From positions 806,001 to 870,000 of the forward strand of contig NZ_FNSO01000004.1 in the NCBI RefSeq assembly GCF_900105945.1: DNA of 64,000 bases, in the 5' to 3' direction. Source of the stretch: Amycolatopsis tolypomycina. GTDB taxonomy: Bacteria; Actinomycetota; Actinomycetes; Mycobacteriales; Pseudonocardiaceae. Positions 54,363 to 64,000 of the stretch are shown in pieces. Numbering within the stretch: position 1 is the stretch's first letter; every line of letters starts with the position of its first letter. A program made the translations under genes and the position numbers. The notes beneath the pieces are model-generated. The model was not told the origin of the DNA and did not search any database. It saw only the letters and a program-made list of their open reading frames with translations.

Positions 54363-54425
54363 GGGCACTTTCACGTAAAAGTGCCCCGGAGCGCGCACTC
54401 CAGGGCACTTTCACGTGAAAGTGCC
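54363..54425. terminator. Two tandem CACGTG palindromes between convergent genes
   Basis: 54363-54386 is a 24-bp palindrome (GGGCACTTTCAC / GTAAAAGTGCCC, one mismatched pair) and 54404-54425 a perfect 22-bp one (GGCACTTTCAC / GTGAAAGTGCC). They occupy the 81-bp gap between the response regulator and the nitrilase-type gene, so they probably stop transcription from both sides. Confidence 0.6.
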
Positions 54426-54435
54426 GCTTTGCGGT

Positions 54436-55230
54436 TCAGAGGCGGCGGTTGGCCAGGGCCCCCGTCGCCGCGCGGGCCTTGGCCGACACCGCCGGATCCA
54501 CGTCGACCAGGAGCGTTTCCGTGCCCGCGCCCGCGGCGGCGACCACCCGGCCGAACCCGTCCGCGACCAGCGAATACCCGATCCCCGTCGGCGCGTTCGG
54601 GTTGACCGTGACGCCCGTCGCCGCGGGGTCGGCCTGGCCGCACGCCAGCACCCAGCAGCCCGAGTCCAGCGCCCGCGCCCGGACCAGGACCTCCCACTGC
54701 TCGCGCTTGCCCTCGCCGGCGCCCCACGACGCCGGCAGCAGCACGACGTCGGCGCCGTCGTCGGCCAGCGCGCGGAACAGCTCCGGGAACCGCACGTCGT
54801 AACAGGTCGCGACGCCGAAGACGACGCCGTCGAGTTCGAACGTCATCGGCGCGGTGCCCGGCGCCACCGTGTCCGACTCGGCGAACCCGAACGCGTCGTA
54901 GAGGTGGATCTTGTCGTAGCCGCGGTGGTGGCCGCCGCCGGTGATCAGGAGCGTGTTGCGGACCCGCCCGTCGTCCGCCGGGGTGAACATGCCGGCGACG
55001 ACGACCACGTCGTGCTCGGCCGCCACCGCGGCCACGGCCGACGCCCACGGGCCGTCCAGTGGCTCCGCGACCGGCTCCAAGGGCCGCCCGAACCGCGCCA
55101 TGGCCGCTTCCGGGAACACGACGATCCGCGCGCCGTCCGCGACCGCTGCTTCGACGCCTTCGCGAACGAGCTTCAGGTTCGCCTCCGGATCGTCACCCGA
55201 GTTGACCTGGCACAACGCGATTCGCGCCAC
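54436..55230 (-). CDS. Nitrilase-superfamily amidohydrolase
   Basis: 264 residues. Glu-Lys-Cys triad seen in VVFPEAAMARF, YDKIHLYDAFGF and VATCYDVRFPEL, the pattern of carbon-nitrogen hydrolases related to Nit1/Nit2 deaminated-glutathione amidases. Cytosolic amide hydrolysis, exact substrate not determined. GTG 55230 is chosen because AGGAGG lies 6 nt upstream. It is divergent from hisD by 84 bp. Confidence 0.9.
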   Translation of the reverse strand: MARIALCQVNSGDDPEANLKLVREGVEAAVADGARIVVFPEAAMARFGRPLEPVAEPLDGPWASAVAAVAAEHDVVVVAGMFTPADDGRVRNTLLITGGGHHRGYDKIHLYDAFGFAESDTVAPGTAPMTFELDGVVFGVATCYDVRFPELFRALADDGADVVLLPASWGAGEGKREQWEVLVRARALDSGCWVLACGQADPAATGVTVNPNAPTGIGYSLVADGFGRVVAAAGAGTETLLVDVDPAVSAKARAATGALANRRL

Positions 55231-55301
55231 CGCTGCCTCCTGCATGCTGGGATCGGCCTTCACGGGGGAGTATCGCTGAAAAGGCGCTGGGCGTGACCTC
55301 G

Positions 55302-55307
55302 TACCCT
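55302..55307 (+). promoter_or_regulatory. Putative -10 box for leaderless hisD
   Basis: TACCCT (TAnnnT type) ends 7 nt before ATG 55315, with no SD. The spacing fits a leaderless message and also selects ATG 55315 over the in-frame GTG at 55309. Confidence 0.5.
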
Positions 55308-55314
55308 GGTGGTC

Positions 55315-58329
<3,015 letters not shown>

Positions 58330-58333
<4 letters not shown>

Positions 58334-58488
58334 GCAACGGAGTCGTCGGCGTCCTGCTGCTCGCCCTGGGCGGTTTCCTGGTGGGCGGCGTCTATTCGAC
58401 CTGGAAGACGGCCAAGTTCATGGCGGTGGTGCTGGGCATCGCGGCGCTGCTCGCCATCGGCGGCGCGATCTTCTGGTTCTCGAGCTGA
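58330..58488 (+). CDS. Small two-helix membrane protein after hisB
   Basis: 52 residues, read directly from the DNA. Two hydrophobic helices, about 4-20 ([16 protein letters not shown]) and about 30-50 ([20 protein letters not shown]), joined by YSTWKTAK. The GTG start overlaps the hisB stop by 4 nt, so translation is coupled. Small membrane proteins at this place are seen in other actinobacterial his operons; function unknown. A strong terminator follows 4 nt after the stop. Confidence 0.75.
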
Positions 58489-58492
58489 GCAA

Positions 58493-58532
58493 ACGGAAAA
58501 GGCCCCCTCCTGCGGGAGGGGGCCTTTTCCGT
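58493..58532. terminator. Strong bidirectional terminator
   Basis: Perfect 18-bp stem (58493-58510 and 58515-58532) with a TGCG loop. The outer part of each arm gives AAAA before and TTTT after a GC-rich core, so the structure works in both directions. It sits between the convergent his unit and the MmpL gene and is the clearest intrinsic terminator in the window. Confidence 0.92.
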
Positions 58533-58537
58533 GTTCG

Positions 58538-60712
58538 CTAGCGGCTCGCGCCGACCAGTTCCCGGTCCTCGGGTTCGTCGAGGTGCTTCGTGAGCTTCTC
58601 GCCCTCGACGTCGACGTCCGGCAGGATCCGGTCCAGCCACTTCGGCAGCCACCACGCGCCGCGGCCGAGCAGGGACATCACCGCCGGGACCAGCGTCATG
58701 CGGACCACGAACGCGTCCACCAGCACGCCGAACGCCAGCGCGAAGCCGATCGACTGGATCAGCGAGGACTCGGCGAGGACGAAGCCGGCGAACACGCTGA
58801 TCATGATCAGCGCCGCCGCGACCACCACGCGGGCGCCGTGGCGGAAGCCCGTCACCATCGCCTCCTGCGGCTCGGCGCCGTGGACGTGCTCCTCGCGCAT
58901 CCGCGTCACCAGGAACACCTGGTAGTCCATCGCCAGCCCGAACAGCACGCCGATCAGCAGGATCGGCAGCATGCTCATGATCGGGCCGGTGGATTCGACG
59001 CCGAGCAGGCCGGTCAGCCAGCCCCACTGGAACACCGCGACCACCGCGCCGAACGTCGCCGCGACCGAGCCGAGGAAGCCGATCGTCGCCTTCAGCGGCA
59101 CCACCACCGAGCGGAACACCAGCATCAGCAGCACGAACGCCAGCCCGACGATGAGCGCCAGGTACGGCAGCATCGCGTCCGACAGCTTCTCGGAGACGTC
59201 GATGTTAGCCGCGGTCTGGCCGGTGACGGACAGCTTCGCGTCCAGGTGGCCGGATTCGGTGCGGATCGCGGCGACCAGGTCCTCGGTCTGCGCGCTGCTC
59301 GGGCCGCTCTTCGGGATCACCGTGAGCAACGCCGTGTCGCCGGCCTGGTTGAGCCGCGGCGGGGTGACGGCGGCGACGTCCGGCAGCTTCTGGATGTCGG
59401 CCGCGGCCTGGCCCAGTGCGGCCTGGCGGTTGGCGCTGCCGGAGACGTCGACGACGACCAGCAGCGGGCCGTTGGACCCCTCGCCGAAGCTGCGGCTGGC
59501 GATCTCGTACGCCTTGCGCTGCGTCGACTCCGGCGCCGCGGTGCTGTCGTTGGGCAGGCCGAGTTGCATGCTCAGGGCGGGCAGCGCGACGACGGCCATC
59601 CCGGCCAGCGCAACCAGCAGCACCGGGATCCGGTGGCGGCCGACGAACCGCGCCCAGCGCTCGCCGTGCGTCGTTTCGACCGGCTTGCGGCGCAGCCGGA
59701 CGCGGCCGCCGGCGACCCGGGACCCGGCGAAGCCGAGGATCGCGGGCAGCAGCGTCAGGGCGATGAGCACGGCGATCGCGACGGTGACGGCGGCGGCGAC
59801 GCCCATCTGGCCGAGGAACGGGATGCCGATCACGGTGAGGCCGGCCAGCGCGATGATGACGGTCAGCCCGGCGAAGACCACGGCGGACCCGGCCGTGCCC
59901 GCGGCGCGGCCGGCGGCTTCCTCGGGGTCGCGGCCGAGACCCAGCTCGTGGCGGTAGCGCGACACGATGAACAGCGCGTAGTCGATGCCGACGGCCAGGC
60001 CGATCATCAGTGCCAGGACCGGCGTGTTCGAGTTCAGCTCGAGGAACCCGGAGGCGAAGAAGATGCCCGCCATCCCGGTGCCGACGCCGATCAGCGCGGT
60101 GAGCAGCGGGATGCCGGCGGCCAGCAGCGAACCGAACGTGATGACCAGCACGACGGCGGCCACCGCGACGCCGAGGCCCTCGGTGGCGCCGGTCGCGGGC
60201 ACGCCCTGGACGGCGTCACCGCCGAACTCGATGGTGAACCCGGCCGCGCGGCCGGCGTTCGCGGTGTCCAGCAGCGCCTGACGGTCTTCGTCGGTCAGTT
60301 CGTACGCTTTCGCTCCGTAACTGACCTGGGCGAGCGCGACGCGCCGATCGGGTGAGATCGACTGCGCCTGGAACGGGTCGACCACGGCCGCGACCTTCGG
60401 CGCCGTCTTCAGCTGCCCGACGAGCGCTTCGACGGCGGCCTTGCCCTTGGCGTCGGTCACCGTGGTCCCGGCCGGGGCCTCGATGACCACGCGCGCGGTG
60501 GCGCCACCCGCGTTGGCCTGCGGAAACTTCTCGGTGAGCTGGTCGATCGCCCGCTGCGACTCGGTACCGGGGATCGTCACCGAGTTCGACAGCTGGCCCG
60601 AGAGCGTCAGCGCGCCGAGGCCCAGCGCCACCAGGACCGCCGCCCAGACGGCCGCGACCAGCGCTCTGCGCCGGAAGGAAAACCGGCCGAGCCGGTACAG
60701 GAAGGTCGCCAC
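58538..60712 (-). CDS. MmpL-family RND transporter
   Basis: 724 residues, about 12 TM helices in two RND halves, each with a large extracytoplasmic loop. Seen: RALVAAVWAAVLVALGLGAL at the start, GLAVGIDYALFIVSRYRHEL in the first half (Asp-Tyr relay) and FGLAMDYQVFLVTRMREE in the second half, the proton-relay motifs of MmpL proteins. It exports lipids or drugs; substrate unknown. GTG start. Divergent from a TetR gene with five operator copies in the 206-bp gap, so it is very likely repressed by that TetR. Confidence 0.92.
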   Translation of the reverse strand: MATFLYRLGRFSFRRRALVAAVWAAVLVALGLGALTLSGQLSNSVTIPGTESQRAIDQLTEKFPQANAGGATARVVIEAPAGTTVTDAKGKAAVEALVGQLKTAPKVAAVVDPFQAQSISPDRRVALAQVSYGAKAYELTDEDRQALLDTANAGRAAGFTIEFGGDAVQGVPATGATEGLGVAVAAVVLVITFGSLLAAGIPLLTALIGVGTGMAGIFFASGFLELNSNTPVLALMIGLAVGIDYALFIVSRYRHELGLGRDPEEAAGRAAGTAGSAVVFAGLTVIIALAGLTVIGIPFLGQMGVAAAVTVAIAVLIALTLLPAILGFAGSRVAGGRVRLRRKPVETTHGERWARFVGRHRIPVLLVALAGMAVVALPALSMQLGLPNDSTAAPESTQRKAYEIASRSFGEGSNGPLLVVVDVSGSANRQAALGQAAADIQKLPDVAAVTPPRLNQAGDTALLTVIPKSGPSSAQTEDLVAAIRTESGHLDAKLSVTGQTAANIDVSEKLSDAMLPYLALIVGLAFVLLMLVFRSVVVPLKATIGFLGSVAATFGAVVAVFQWGWLTGLLGVESTGPIMSMLPILLIGVLFGLAMDYQVFLVTRMREEHVHGAEPQEAMVTGFRHGARVVVAAALIMISVFAGFVLAESSLIQSIGFALAFGVLVDAFVVRMTLVPAVMSLLGRGAWWLPKWLDRILPDVDVEGEKLTKHLDEPEDRELVGASR

Positions 60713-60769
60713 GAGTCAGCTCCGTTTCGCCCGAACGGGGTCGGTTCACTCCACAGGGTCGTTTCCAAG

Positions 60770-60880
60770 CTAGCCGATCGGCAAGTGAGACTCCAAGCCG
60801 ATCGGCAAGTATGTGACTTGCCGAACAGCAAGGTTTATCCCTAGCCGTTCGGCTAGTAAGGCGGTTTGCCGATCGACAAG
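60770..60880. promoter_or_regulatory. Five phased TetR-type operators
   Basis: Five 16-bp near-palindromes: CTAGCCGATCGGCAAG (60770-60785), CAAGCCGATCGGCAAG (60794-60809), CTTGCCGAACAGCAAG (60817-60832), CTAGCCGTTCGGCTAG (60841-60856), TTTGCCGATCGACAAG (60865-60880). Consensus CTWGCCGWTCGGCWAG. Centre-to-centre steps are 24, 23, 24 and 24 bp. They cover most of the gap between mmpL and tetR and so overlap both promoters. Confidence 0.85.
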
Positions 60881-60918
60881 GCGTGACGTAGGCTCCGACG
60901 GCTCGCTGAGGAGGAAGA

Positions 60919-61512
60919 ATGACCGCCGGCCCGGCCGAGGACACCCGGACCCGACTGCTGCAGACCGCGCTGCGCCTGTTCACCGAACACGGGGTCGAGG
61001 GCACGTCGCTGCAGATGATCGCCGACGCGCTCGGGATCACGAAGGCGGCGGTGTACTACCACTTCAAGACGAAGGCGGAGATCACCGAGGCGGTGGCCGA
61101 GCCGGGCGTGCGCGACCTGGACGACCTGGTCCGCCGCGCGGCGGCCCAGAAGCGCCGCGGCGTGCAGGTGGACCTGTTGCTGGAGGGGTTCGTCGACCTG
61201 GTGATCCGCCACCGCGCGCTGGTGGCCCTGTTTTCCAGCGACCCGGGCATCGCCCGCGCGATCGAGAAGTCGGCCCACGGCGGCACGGAGGGCTTCGGCC
61301 AGGCACTCCTCGGCATCTTCTCCGGCCCCGACCCGGACACGACGGCCCGCGTCAACGCCCTGGTCGCCCTGACGGGCATAGCCATGGCAGGCGGCTCCCC
61401 GGAACTGGCCGGCCTGGGCGACGAGGAACTGCGCACGGAACTCCTCGACGTCGGCCGCCGCCTCCTCGGCCGCCCCCGCCGCCGAACCCTCACCCCCGTG
61501 TCGTCCCTCTGA
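60919..61512 (+). CDS. TetR-family regulator
   Basis: 197 residues. N-terminal HTH: TRTRLLQTALRLFTEHGVEGTSLQMIADALGITKAAVYYHFKTKAEI (key part ITKAAVYYHFKTK); the C-terminal ligand part is helical and unassigned. GAGGAGGAAG precedes the ATG closely. It is divergent from the MmpL gene and faces the five-site operator array; a drug- or lipid-responsive repressor is inferred. A repeat array follows directly after its stop. Confidence 0.92.
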   Translation: MTAGPAEDTRTRLLQTALRLFTEHGVEGTSLQMIADALGITKAAVYYHFKTKAEITEAVAEPGVRDLDDLVRRAAAQKRRGVQVDLLLEGFVDLVIRHRALVALFSSDPGIARAIEKSAHGGTEGFGQALLGIFSGPDPDTTARVNALVALTGIAMAGGSPELAGLGDEELRTELLDVGRRLLGRPRRRTLTPVSSL

Positions 61513-61760
61513 TCACGCGAGTCGACTCCCCAAACACGCGAGTTCCGCCCGTGATCACGCGAGTTCCGGCTTTGATCACGCGAGTCGCGCCCCCAATCAC
61601 GCGAGTTCCGGCCCCAATCACGCGAGTCGCGTGTACCGGAGCGGACGACTCGCGTACCGGGGTGGACGACTCGCGTACCGGGGTGGACGACACGCGCGCC
61701 GGAAGGGTCGGTTCGGGTGTCGTCCGTCCGGGTACGCGTGTCGTCCATCGAGATACGCGT
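61511..61760. repeat. Array of 21-bp repeats after tetR
   Basis: Three blocks with exact 21-bp steps. Block 1: CACGCGA cores at 61514, 61535, 61556, 61577, 61598 and 61619. Block 2: CTCGCG/CACGCG cores at 61649, 61670 and 61691, opposite orientation. Block 3: TACGCG cores at 61733 and 61754. The units share TCACGCGAGT with the hairpin at 19.6 kb. The array fills nearly all of the 290-bp gap between convergent tetR and kptA; no gene is seen in it. Confidence 0.85.
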
Positions 61761-61802
61761 GTCGTCCGTCCGGGGTGCGCGAGCCGACCCTTCCGGTGCG
61801 GC

Positions 61803-62336
61803 TCAGCCGGTGTGCGACAAGTACTCCGGGGGAACCGCGGCGGTCAGCCAGACTCCGTTGGCGCTCACCTGGAACGCGTGGCCCGCCGCCGACATCGCCG
61901 CCGCGTCGATGCGGAGGATCACCGGCTTTCCGCGGCGGGCGCCGACCGTCCGGGCCGTGTCCGGTGTTGCCGACAGGTGGACCGCGTGGCGGTTCATCGG
62001 GCGCAGGCCCTCGCGGAAGATCGCGTCGAGGTACTTCGCCACCGTGCCGTGGTACAGCACGTCCGGTGGGGGTGCGTCCGGCAGGCCCAGCTCGACCGTG
62101 ACGCTGTGGCCCTGGCTCGCGCGGATGCGCGTGCCCGTTTCGTCGTACGCGAACCGGCGCTTGTTGTTCTTCTCGACGACTTCGTCGAGTTCCGCGCGGG
62201 TGATCGACAGCGCGCGCACGAGGGTGTCGACCGCCACCCAGCCGCCGGGGGCGAGGGTCAGGCCGAGGGCGGCGGGATCGTGGCGCAGGTGCCGCGACAT
62301 CCGCTTCGAAAGGCGGATCAGTTCTTTTTCGTTCAT
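61803..62336 (-). CDS. kptA: RNA 2'-phosphotransferase (KptA/Tpt1 family)
   Basis: 177 residues. Transfers a 2'-phosphate from RNA (or a similar group) to NAD+. Seen: ELIRLSKRMSRHLRHDP at the start (key part LSKRMSRHLRHDP), KRRFAYDE, RASQGHS, LYHGTV and HVHLS-like AVHLSATPDTA, the conserved Arg-His-Arg-Arg set. The bacterial role is unclear because tRNA splicing of the eukaryal type is absent; NAD-linked RNA or nucleic-acid repair is possible. SD GGGGAGG precedes the ATG. Confidence 0.9.
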   Translation of the reverse strand: MNEKELIRLSKRMSRHLRHDPAALGLTLAPGGWVAVDTLVRALSITRAELDEVVEKNNKRRFAYDETGTRIRASQGHSVTVELGLPDAPPPDVLYHGTVAKYLDAIFREGLRPMNRHAVHLSATPDTARTVGARRGKPVILRIDAAAMSAAGHAFQVSANGVWLTAAVPPEYLSHTG

Positions 62337-62370
62337 TGCCTCCCCAGCATCCTCCCCGCGCGCAACCGGT

Positions 62371-62832
62371 TTAGATGCCGCCTTCGACCGCGGGACGCAG
62401 TTTGCTCGCGCCCGGCCCGAAGCGGGCCAGCTCGTCGTCGTTGTTGTACAGCGCGCAGCTGCGCAGGGACAGGCACCCGCAGCCGACGCAGCCGGTGAGC
62501 CGGTCGCGAAGCCGTTGCAGGGCGTCGATCCGCGCGTCGAGCTCGTGCTGCCAGTCGCGGGACAGGCGCGCCCAGTCCGCCTTCGTCGGGGCGTGGTCCG
62601 CCGGCAGTGTCGCCAAGGCCGAACTGATGTCCTCGAGCGAGAGCCCGACCCGTTGCGCGGCGCGGATGAACGCGATCCGGCGCAGCACCGAACGCGCGTA
62701 GCGGCGCTGGTTGCCCGCCGAGCGCTCCGAACTGATCAGCCCCTTCTCCTCGTAGAACCGCAGTGCCGTGTGCGGAACCCCGCTGCGTTCCGCCACCTGT
62801 CCGATGCTGAGATGTTCAGCGAGCCTGGTCAC
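62371..62832 (-). CDS. soxR: SoxR redox-sensing MerR-family regulator
   Basis: 153 residues. MerR HTH (about 8-50: LSIGQVAERSGVPHTALRFYEEKGL, key part SGVPHTALRFYEEKGL), dimer helix, and the [2Fe-2S] cluster set Cys115, Cys118, Cys120, Cys126 (GCVGCGCLSLRSC). In actinobacteria SoxR responds to redox-active metabolites (established). GTG 62832 lies 6 nt after a -10-like TAGCCT on this strand, so it is probably leaderless. Divergent from transketolase genes with a SoxR-like box between them. Confidence 0.93.
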   Translation of the reverse strand: MTRLAEHLSIGQVAERSGVPHTALRFYEEKGLISSERSAGNQRRYARSVLRRIAFIRAAQRVGLSLEDISSALATLPADHAPTKADWARLSRDWQHELDARIDALQRLRDRLTGCVGCGCLSLRSCALYNNDDELARFGPGASKLRPAVEGGI

Positions 62833-62847
62833 CAGGTCAGGCTATCC

Positions 62848-62878
62848 TTGACTTCGAGTTTAGTCGAGGTTGCATCGT
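62848..62878 (+). promoter_or_regulatory. SoxR-type box in the transketolase promoter
   Basis: ACTTCGAGTTTAGTCGAGGT (62851-62870) matches the E. coli soxS operator at 14 of 20 positions by eye and has dyad symmetry. It lies just behind TTGACT (62848-62853); a 19-bp spacer leads to CATCGT (62873-62878), the long spacing expected for MerR-family activation. The soxR -10 (62839-62844, minus strand) is alongside. Confidence 0.6.
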
Positions 62879-62884
62879 CGGTTC

Positions 62885-63577
62885 ATGACCACGATGACCG
62901 AACGGGGCTACGCCGACCTGCCCCGGCTGATCTCCTTGATGACCGGCGACGAAAAGCACCACGGCGCCGCGGAGTCCACATTGGACGTCCTGTGGGTGCT
63001 CTACGACCGCGTGCTCGACGTCACGCCCGCGAACTTCCGCGAGCCCGGCCGCGACCGTTTCCTGCTGTCCAAAGGGCACGGGCCGATGGCGTACTACGCG
63101 GTGCTCACCGCGAAGGGGTTCATCGCCGAAGCGGAACTGGCGACGTGGGGCGACGCGGTGTCGCGGCTGGGCTACCACCCCGACCGGCGGCGCGTCCCGG
63201 GCGTCGAAATATCCAGCGGTTCGCTCGGTCACGGCCTGCCGATCGCGTTCGGCACCGCGCTCGGCCTGCGTGCCCGCGGCCTGACGGACGCGAAGGTCGT
63301 GACGCTCGTCGGTGACGCCGAGCTGGACGAGGGCTCGAACCACGAGGCGATCGTCGTCGCGGCGCGCGAAGGCCTGGAAAACCTGACCACCGTGGTGATC
63401 GACAACCAGTCGTCGACGCGCGGCTGGCCGGACGGCATCGCCCGCCGCTTCGCCGTCGAAGGCTGGGAGACGCGCACGGTGTCCGGCCGCGACCACGACG
63501 CGCTGTACGACGCCTTCACCGCACCCCACCCCGGGCGGCCGCTGGCCGTGGTCGCCGTCGTCGAACCCAAGGAGTGA
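62885..63577 (+). CDS. Transketolase N-terminal subunit (split type)
   Basis: 230 residues, the thiamine-diphosphate-binding half. Seen: LLSKGHGPMAYYAVL, LGYHPDRRRVPGVEISSGSLGHGLP (key part EISSGSLGHGL), LVGDAELDEGSNHEA (GDxxxxEG..N ThDP/Mg motif). It pairs with the downstream C-terminal half to form one transketolase-like enzyme. ATG 62885 is taken; ATG 62894 is a close alternative. It begins just after the SoxR-type box, so oxidative or redox-cycler induction is likely. Confidence 0.9.
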   Translation: MTTMTERGYADLPRLISLMTGDEKHHGAAESTLDVLWVLYDRVLDVTPANFREPGRDRFLLSKGHGPMAYYAVLTAKGFIAEAELATWGDAVSRLGYHPDRRRVPGVEISSGSLGHGLPIAFGTALGLRARGLTDAKVVTLVGDAELDEGSNHEAIVVAAREGLENLTTVVIDNQSSTRGWPDGIARRFAVEGWETRTVSGRDHDALYDAFTAPHPGRPLAVVAVVEPKE

Positions 63578-63579
63578 CC

Positions 63580-64000
63580 ATGCTGCCGATGCGGGAAACC
63601 TTCCTCGCCGCCACCGAACGGATCGTCGACGCCGACCCGGACGTCGCGGTCGTGCTGGCCGACATCTCGGCGGCACAGCTCGCCGACGTCGCGCGGCGGC
63701 ACCCGGACCGGGTGATCAACGTCGGGATCCGCGAGCAGCTGCTGGTCAGCACGGGCGCCGGGCTGGCGCTCGCGGGCCTGCGGCCGATCGTGCACACGTT
63801 CCCGTCGTTCCTGGTCGAGCGAGCCTTCGAGCAGATCAAGCTGGACTTCTCGCACCAGGAGACCGGCGGGGTGCTGGTGTCGTGGGGAGCGTCGTACGAC
63901 ATGTCGACGGCGGGGCGCACGCACCAGTCCCCGGGCGACGTCGCGCTGATCGATTCCCTGCCGGGCTGGACGGTCCACGTACCGGGCCACCCGGCGGAGG
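63580..64000 (+). CDS. Transketolase C-terminal subunit, 5' part (runs off the window)
   Basis: First 140 codons of the pyrimidine-binding half. Seen: VVLADISAAQLADVARRHPDR, VINVGIREQLLV (the conserved catalytic Glu in IREQ), GLRPIVHTFPSFLVERAFEQIKLD (key part FPSFLVERAFEQI). AAGGAG overlaps the end of the N-terminal subunit gene and ATG 63580 follows its stop by 2 nt, so the two halves are coupled. The gene is cut by the right edge. Confidence 0.9.
   Translation, partial: MLPMRETFLAATERIVDADPDVAVVLADISAAQLADVARRHPDRVINVGIREQLLVSTGAGLALAGLRPIVHTFPSFLVERAFEQIKLDFSHQETGGVLVSWGASYDMSTAGRTHQSPGDVALIDSLPGWTVHVPGHPAE

Noticed and set aside
61511..61802. CRISPR array
   Set aside because: The 21-bp period leaves no room for variable spacers, units vary and change orientation, and no cas gene is near.

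Overview
The window is a chromosome segment from a high-GC Gram-positive bacterium, most likely a Pseudonocardiaceae member such as Amycolatopsis (inferred). The reasons are the very high GC content, many GTG/TTG starts, several promoters of leaderless type, a biotin synthase auxiliary protein behind bioB, an ESX/type VII secretion (T7SS) locus, and tandem-repeat hairpins at gene ends. No tRNA, rRNA, CRISPR array or insertion sequence was seen.

Layout. 1-10.6 kb: the tail of a cytochrome P450, then biotin genes bioA, bioD, bioB and bsaP, interleaved with two tandem SulP anion transporter-carbonic anhydrase fusions and a secreted hydrolase. 10.8-14.1 kb: a membrane protein, an M48 protease, a divergent MarR/glyoxalase pair and a Lon-N-domain protein. 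14.1-18.4 kb: NrtR divergent from nadABC, with a shared operator. 18.4-23.9 kb: T7SS module A, with a mycosin-like protein that has lost its catalytic residues, facing an operon of two WXG100 proteins, an EspC-like protein, a PPE-like protein and a DUF1023-type hydrolase. 24-26.9 kb: a membrane protein, an AMP-forming ligase and a YdeI-like protein. 27-33.8 kb: one intact secreted trypsin, then three large secreted trypsin-like proteins whose catalytic His and Ser are replaced and which carry FG-GAP or propeller-like modules, then a small exported protein. 34.2-39.6 kb: a 1,179-residue ALF-repeat/coiled-coil polymorphic toxin with an overlapping putative immunity gene, a septum-formation-type membrane protein and a second immunity-like gene. 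39.6-54.4 kb: T7SS module B (eccC; an operon of WXG-type proteins ending in eccD; eccE; eccB), with a GH30 xylanase under a CebR-like box inserted in it, then two tandem LuxR-type response regulators. 54.4-58.5 kb: a nitrilase-family amidohydrolase and hisD-hisC-hisB plus a 52-residue membrane protein. 58.5-61.5 kb: an MmpL exporter divergent from a TetR regulator, with five phased operators between them. 61.5-64 kb: a repeat array, kptA, and soxR divergent from a split transketolase that runs off the end.

How the parts fit. Two cofactor pathways (biotin, NAD) and histidine synthesis are housekeeping islands. Between them lie surface and secretion functions: the T7SS machine in two pieces, its probable YxxxD/E-tagged substrates, secreted proteases and pseudoproteases, and a toxin with immunity genes. 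Local regulators sit beside clear palindromic operators in four places (MarR, NrtR, TetR, SoxR). Gene ends are marked by unusually long or repeated inverted repeats; two of these arrays share a 21-bp period.
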